Below are positions 24,946 to 27,295 of a stretch of DNA of 27,295 nt, in pieces; position 1 is the first letter of the stretch; the number at the start of each line of letters is the position of its first letter. The DNA is taken from NCBI GenBank assembly GCA_016711405.1, contig JADJSZ010000099.1, positions 1 through 27,295 of the forward strand, given 5' to 3'. The position numbers and the translations under genes are program-made. The notes beneath the pieces are model-generated. The model was not told where the DNA came from. It ran no database searches and was given only the letters and a program-made list of their open reading frames with translations. Source of the stretch: Candidatus Hadersleviella danica (GTDB lineage: Bacteria > Chloroflexota > Anaerolineae > Promineifilales > Promineifilaceae).

Positions 24946-25020
24946 GGGACGAATTACAAAGGACGAAGTACGACATCCCTCGAGTAATTTTGTACTTCGT
25001 AATTCGTCCTTCGTACTTTT
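24946..25020. repeat. Heptamer inverted array with T-run between the receivers
   Basis: The left arm has AGGACGA, ATTACAA, AGGACGA and AGTACGA-type units (24946-24973). The right arm has GTACTTC, GTAATTC, GTCCTTC and GTACTTT (24992-25019), followed by more T residues to 25022. The arms pair imperfectly, and the trailing T-run would let it act as an intrinsic terminator for + transcription. Confidence 0.75.
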
Positions 25021-25041
25021 TTCACCATACTCAGCACTCCT

Positions 25042-25452
25042 ATGCTTCTCCAAGGTAAACACATTTTTGTCGTTGAAGACGACCCCCGTAATTTAGCCAT
25101 TATTCGCACCATTTTGCGCGAAAATGGGGCGCGGGTGTCGTTTGACCACTGGGGCAAAACAGCACTCGATGAGCTACTCTTACAAGAGGTAGATATTGTC
25201 TTGCTGGATTTGATGTTCCCCCGCCAAGTAACGGGCTACGACATTTTGGCCGCCATTCGTGCCGAGCCAAAGGTGGCCCATTTGCCTGTTGTGGCTGTCA
25301 CCGCCTCTGACCCCGATGTGGAGATGCACAAAGCGCGGGAACATGGCTTTAATGGCTTTCTGAGCAAGCCGATTGACCGACGCAAGTTCCCGCGCTATAT
25401 CGCGGCCGTTTTAAACGGCCAAGAGATTTGGGGCGATGAAGATTTAGATTAA
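25042..25452 (+). CDS. Single-domain response regulator (receiver only)
   Basis: 136 residues. Receiver features: VEDDP at 11-15, phospho-acceptor D56 (VLLDLMFP), T87 (VVAVTASD) and K109 (LSKPIDRRKF). The C-terminal IAAVLNGQEIWGDEDLD parallels the ILAGEPVW tail of the preceding receiver, suggesting a shared functional extension. The two proteins are the same length but diverged in the middle, so this is an old duplication or two members of one family. The start lies behind a pyrimidine-rich CTCAGCACTCCT tract. Confidence 0.93.
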   Translation: MLLQGKHIFVVEDDPRNLAIIRTILRENGARVSFDHWGKTALDELLLQEVDIVLLDLMFPRQVTGYDILAAIRAEPKVAHLPVVAVTASDPDVEMHKAREHGFNGFLSKPIDRRKFPRYIAAVLNGQEIWGDEDLD

Positions 25453-25480
25453 GTTGGGCAATTGAGGGAGGGAGAGGTGT

Positions 25481-25513
25481 GGTGCAACCCATGCGAAGCA
25501 AACGGGTTGCACC
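25481..25513. terminator. Convergent hairpin, probable bidirectional terminator
   Basis: GGTGCAACCC (25481-25490) pairs perfectly with GGGTTGCACC (25504-25513) around a 13-base loop. It lies between the stops of the second receiver (+) and the membrane protein (-), the place expected for a shared terminator. No strong T-run follows on either side, so efficiency is uncertain. Confidence 0.55.
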
Positions 25514-25526
25514 AATATAGAGATGT

Positions 25527-25916
25527 CTACGCTTTGGCTTGGATTAAGCTCGAAATACCCACAATGATGAGGATAAACGGCCAGAAATAGCTCCAACTGA
25601 GGCCAAATAAGAAAGTGAGAGCCACCCCTAAAATAATTAGCCCACCTGTGAGTGCCCCACCACCTTCATGCCCCAAACGGCCGCGCCGCTTATAAATGTG
25701 CATCGCTCGGCCGAGGCTGGAAAAAGCGGGGATGAGGATAAACAAGGCCCACCAATTATCCAACAATTGGAAATCTGTCCAGCGCCCCAGCAAAAGCACC
25801 GCCCCAGCCATAATAAACACAATCCCCACCAATAACCCACTGTGGGTGCTATCCCATTCATGTTTTGTTTGGGGCGTTTTTTCTTGGTCTTTCAGGTCAT
25901 AAATTTCGTCGGTCAT
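25527..25916 (-). CDS. Small membrane protein with LiaF/DUF5668-type transmembrane region
   Basis: 129 residues, complete. A charged N-terminus (MTDEIYDLKDQEK) is followed by helix 1 (LLVGIVFIMAGAVLLLG), helix 2 (WWALFILIPAFSSLG), a basic loop (HIYKRRGRLGHE), helix 3 (LTGGLIILGVALTFLFGL) and helix 4 (WPFILIIVGISSLIQ). The G-x-x-x-I-x-x-G-x-x-x-L and WPxxLIxxGxxxL patterns resemble the transmembrane part of LiaF-like and PspC-neighbour proteins, often linked to envelope stress. AGGAG lies about 10 bases ahead of the ATG. It appears to be monocistronic and converges with the receivers. Exact function is unknown. Confidence 0.82.
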   Translation of the reverse strand: MTDEIYDLKDQEKTPQTKHEWDSTHSGLLVGIVFIMAGAVLLLGRWTDFQLLDNWWALFILIPAFSSLGRAMHIYKRRGRLGHEGGGALTGGLIILGVALTFLFGLSWSYFWPFILIIVGISSLIQAKA

Positions 25917-26412
25917 TTCATTTACTCCTTGTCTGGATTAATTCGTCGCACGAGTTTTTGGGCTATGGCTGACCGCGCCGCACAGGGCTAGAGACCAAGA
26001 TGTAATCCAGTCAAACGGTTGCCAATGCTTGGCTATACGGACAAGGGCAGGTGGTGTTGCAACCCATGAATTTGGTTGCGGTTGGCGACTATTTTTTAGG
26101 CACGAACTTCACGAATTCTCTCGAATTGGCATGGTTTAAACCATCTTTACAATTTCGGACGAGGGACTGGAGACAACGAACTGGTGGTCACAAGCATCCC
26201 AAGTCCCTTGTCCCCAGTCAAAATTTGTAAAAACCCTCTCCCGAGAGCCGTGAACCATGCCCCCGAATCAATTCTGCGTAATTCGTGTCCCATTTTAACC
26301 TGATGGGATAATTCTGTTTCGGCAACGACCTCAATCAACCATAAACCCTTTGCATCTTTGCCTTTCGATCACAAAAGATGTGGGTTCATTCGTCCTACTT
26401 CATACTTTATCT
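25917..26412. other. Spacer before the DUF4380-type gene, non-coding
   Basis: No credible gene was seen. A short GTTGCAACCCATG segment near 26053 echoes the hairpin arm at 25482-25492. A large nested inverted repeat fills 26101-26287. The rest is mixed sequence that presumably includes promoters for the divergent genes. Confidence 0.5.
26101..26287. repeat. Large nested inverted repeat (about 187 bases)
   Basis: CACGAA...CACGAATT...CGAATTGGCATGGTT on the left is mirrored by GAACCATGCCCCCGAATC...AATTCGTG on the right (about 26251-26287). Inside, TTTACAATTT and GGGACTGGAGACA face GTCCCCAGTC and AAATTTGTAAA (about 26209-26231). A perfect 14-base palindrome, ATGGTTTAAACCAT, lies at 26131-26144. 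It has the same architecture as the other spacer hairpins but is longer and more complex. Confidence 0.65.
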
Positions 26413-27295
26413 ATGAACATTATCTCTTACGCTGGCTGGGAGCGAGCCTACCATTGGACAAACGGGATTATCGAGCTGGTGGCCACGGCCGAAGTCGGTC
26501 TGCGCCTCATCCGCTTTGGGTTGGTGGGTGAGGCCAACGAATTTGCCGAATACCCCGCCCATCTCGGCCGCATAGGGGGGGATGAGTGGCGCATTGTGGG
26601 CGGCCATCGGTTGTGGCACGCCCCCGAACACCGCACGCGCACCTATGTGCCCGACAATGCGCCCATCACGGCCGACCCCCTGCCCGATGGGGGTTGGCGG
26701 CTAACCCAGCCCACCGAACCAAGCACGGGCATCCAAAAAGAGATAGACATTTACATTGCTGAAGATGCACCCTCGGTGCGCGTCGTTCATCGCTTGTGGA
26801 ATCGGGGGATGTGGCCTGTGGTGATGGCTCCGTGGGCGCTTTCGGTGATGGCCAGTGGGGGCACGGCCGTTTTGCCGTTGCCACCCCGTGGGAGCCACCA
26901 CGACCACCTCTTGCCCAACACCTCGCTCATTTTGTGGCCCTACACCGATATGGGCGACCCGCGCTGGACATGGGGGGAAGAGGCGGTGTTGTTGCAACAG
27001 GTGGTGGGGGCGACACGGCCGCAAAAAATTGGCTCGGCTTGCACCCCCGGCTGGCTGGCCTATGCCAATCGCGGCCGTTTGTTTGTGAAGCAGTTTGCCC
27101 ACCAGCCCAACGCCACCTACCCCGATGGGGGTTCGTCGGCCGAGCTATTTACGGATGGGGAGATGTTGGAGGTGGAGACGCTGGGGCCGCTGGCGGAGGT
27201 GGGGGTGGGTGCGGCCGTGGAACACACGGAAACGTGGCAGTTGGTGGCGGGTGTGCGGCAGTTTACAAGCGCGGCCGAGGCGATGCAGTTGATAA
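26413..27295 (+). CDS. DUF4380-type protein (galactose-mutarotase-like fold), 3' end beyond the window
   Basis: Open from ATG 26413 to the last base, 294 codons with no break. The N-terminus has the family pattern TNGIIELVATAEVGLRLIRFG, FAEYPAHLGRIGGDEWRIVGGHRLWHAPEH and YVPDNAPI. It continues with IQKEIDIYIAE, VRVVHRLWNRGMWPV and LLPNTSLILWPYTDM. DUF4380 proteins resemble aldose-epimerase/carbohydrate-binding beta-sandwich proteins. No signal peptide is visible, so it may be cytoplasmic. Substrate is unknown, probably a carbohydrate. A nested repeat spacer lies upstream; no ribosome site is seen (TTTATCT precedes the ATG). Confidence 0.82.
   Translation, partial: MNIISYAGWERAYHWTNGIIELVATAEVGLRLIRFGLVGEANEFAEYPAHLGRIGGDEWRIVGGHRLWHAPEHRTRTYVPDNAPITADPLPDGGWRLTQPTEPSTGIQKEIDIYIAEDAPSVRVVHRLWNRGMWPVVMAPWALSVMASGGTAVLPLPPRGSHHDHLLPNTSLILWPYTDMGDPRWTWGEEAVLLQQVVGATRPQKIGSACTPGWLAYANRGRLFVKQFAHQPNATYPDGGSSAELFTDGEMLEVETLGPLAEVGVGAAVEHTETWQLVAGVRQFTSAAEAMQLI

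Noticed and set aside
25481..26070. The GTTGCAACCCATG segment near 26053 as a second copy of the terminator
   Set aside because: Only about 10 bases match one arm and no good partner arm is present.

Overview
The window is a 27.3 kb piece of a bacterial chromosome, moderately GC-rich by eye and densely coding, with genes on both strands. The best guess for the organism is a Chloroflexota (Anaerolineae-like) bacterium. That rests on the style of the stand-alone receiver proteins, the DUF4380-type protein, the two-component content and the repeat-rich spacers. No rRNA, tRNA or CRISPR array was seen, so placement is inference.

Layout. 1-0.4 kb: 3' end of an unrecognised gene (+). 0.4-0.9 kb: APS-kinase-like P-loop kinase (-). 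1.3-4.5 kb: SMC chromosome-segregation ATPase (-). 4.6-8.0 kb: a tightly coupled three-gene cassette (-) reading DUF262 protein, DUF3696-type AAA/ABC ATPase, and an unnamed protein of about 330 residues; this looks like an undescribed or little-described defence-type system. 8.1-9.9 kb: SWIM zinc-finger protein (-). 10.4-11.6 kb: MacB/FtsX-type permease (+). 11.8-13.8 kb: OmpR-type regulator plus histidine kinase (+). 13.85-19.86 kb: a complete seven-gene Mrp-type cation/proton antiporter operon, mrpA to mrpG (-). 20.6-25.5 kb: solute-binding lipoprotein, large GAF-containing histidine kinase and two single-domain receivers (+), probably one sensing module. 25.5-25.9 kb: small membrane protein (-). 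26.4 kb to the edge: DUF4380-type protein (+), cut by the window end.

Three genome-scale signals stand out beyond the genes. (1) Nearly every spacer is filled with degenerate tandem repeats whose period is 7 bases. The motif differs in each spacer, and the two halves are often reverse complements that would fold into long hairpins; several arrays supply the stop codon of the preceding gene. (2) The palindrome CGGCCG occurs about 120 times (count by eye), roughly one per 220 bases and several-fold or more above chance, like the HIP1 palindrome of cyanobacteria. (3) Two TIR-bounded elements of about 115 bp, 10 kb apart, are copies of each other, and a perfect 21-base-period repeat lies upstream of mrpA.

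At least seven otherwise well-conserved genes, including smc, mrpD and mrpF, are interrupted by single-base frame breaks. Almost all are explained by one missing base, often in a homopolymer. This looks like consensus error in the underlying sequence rather than gene decay, so coordinates for those genes are given as the reconstructed full span.
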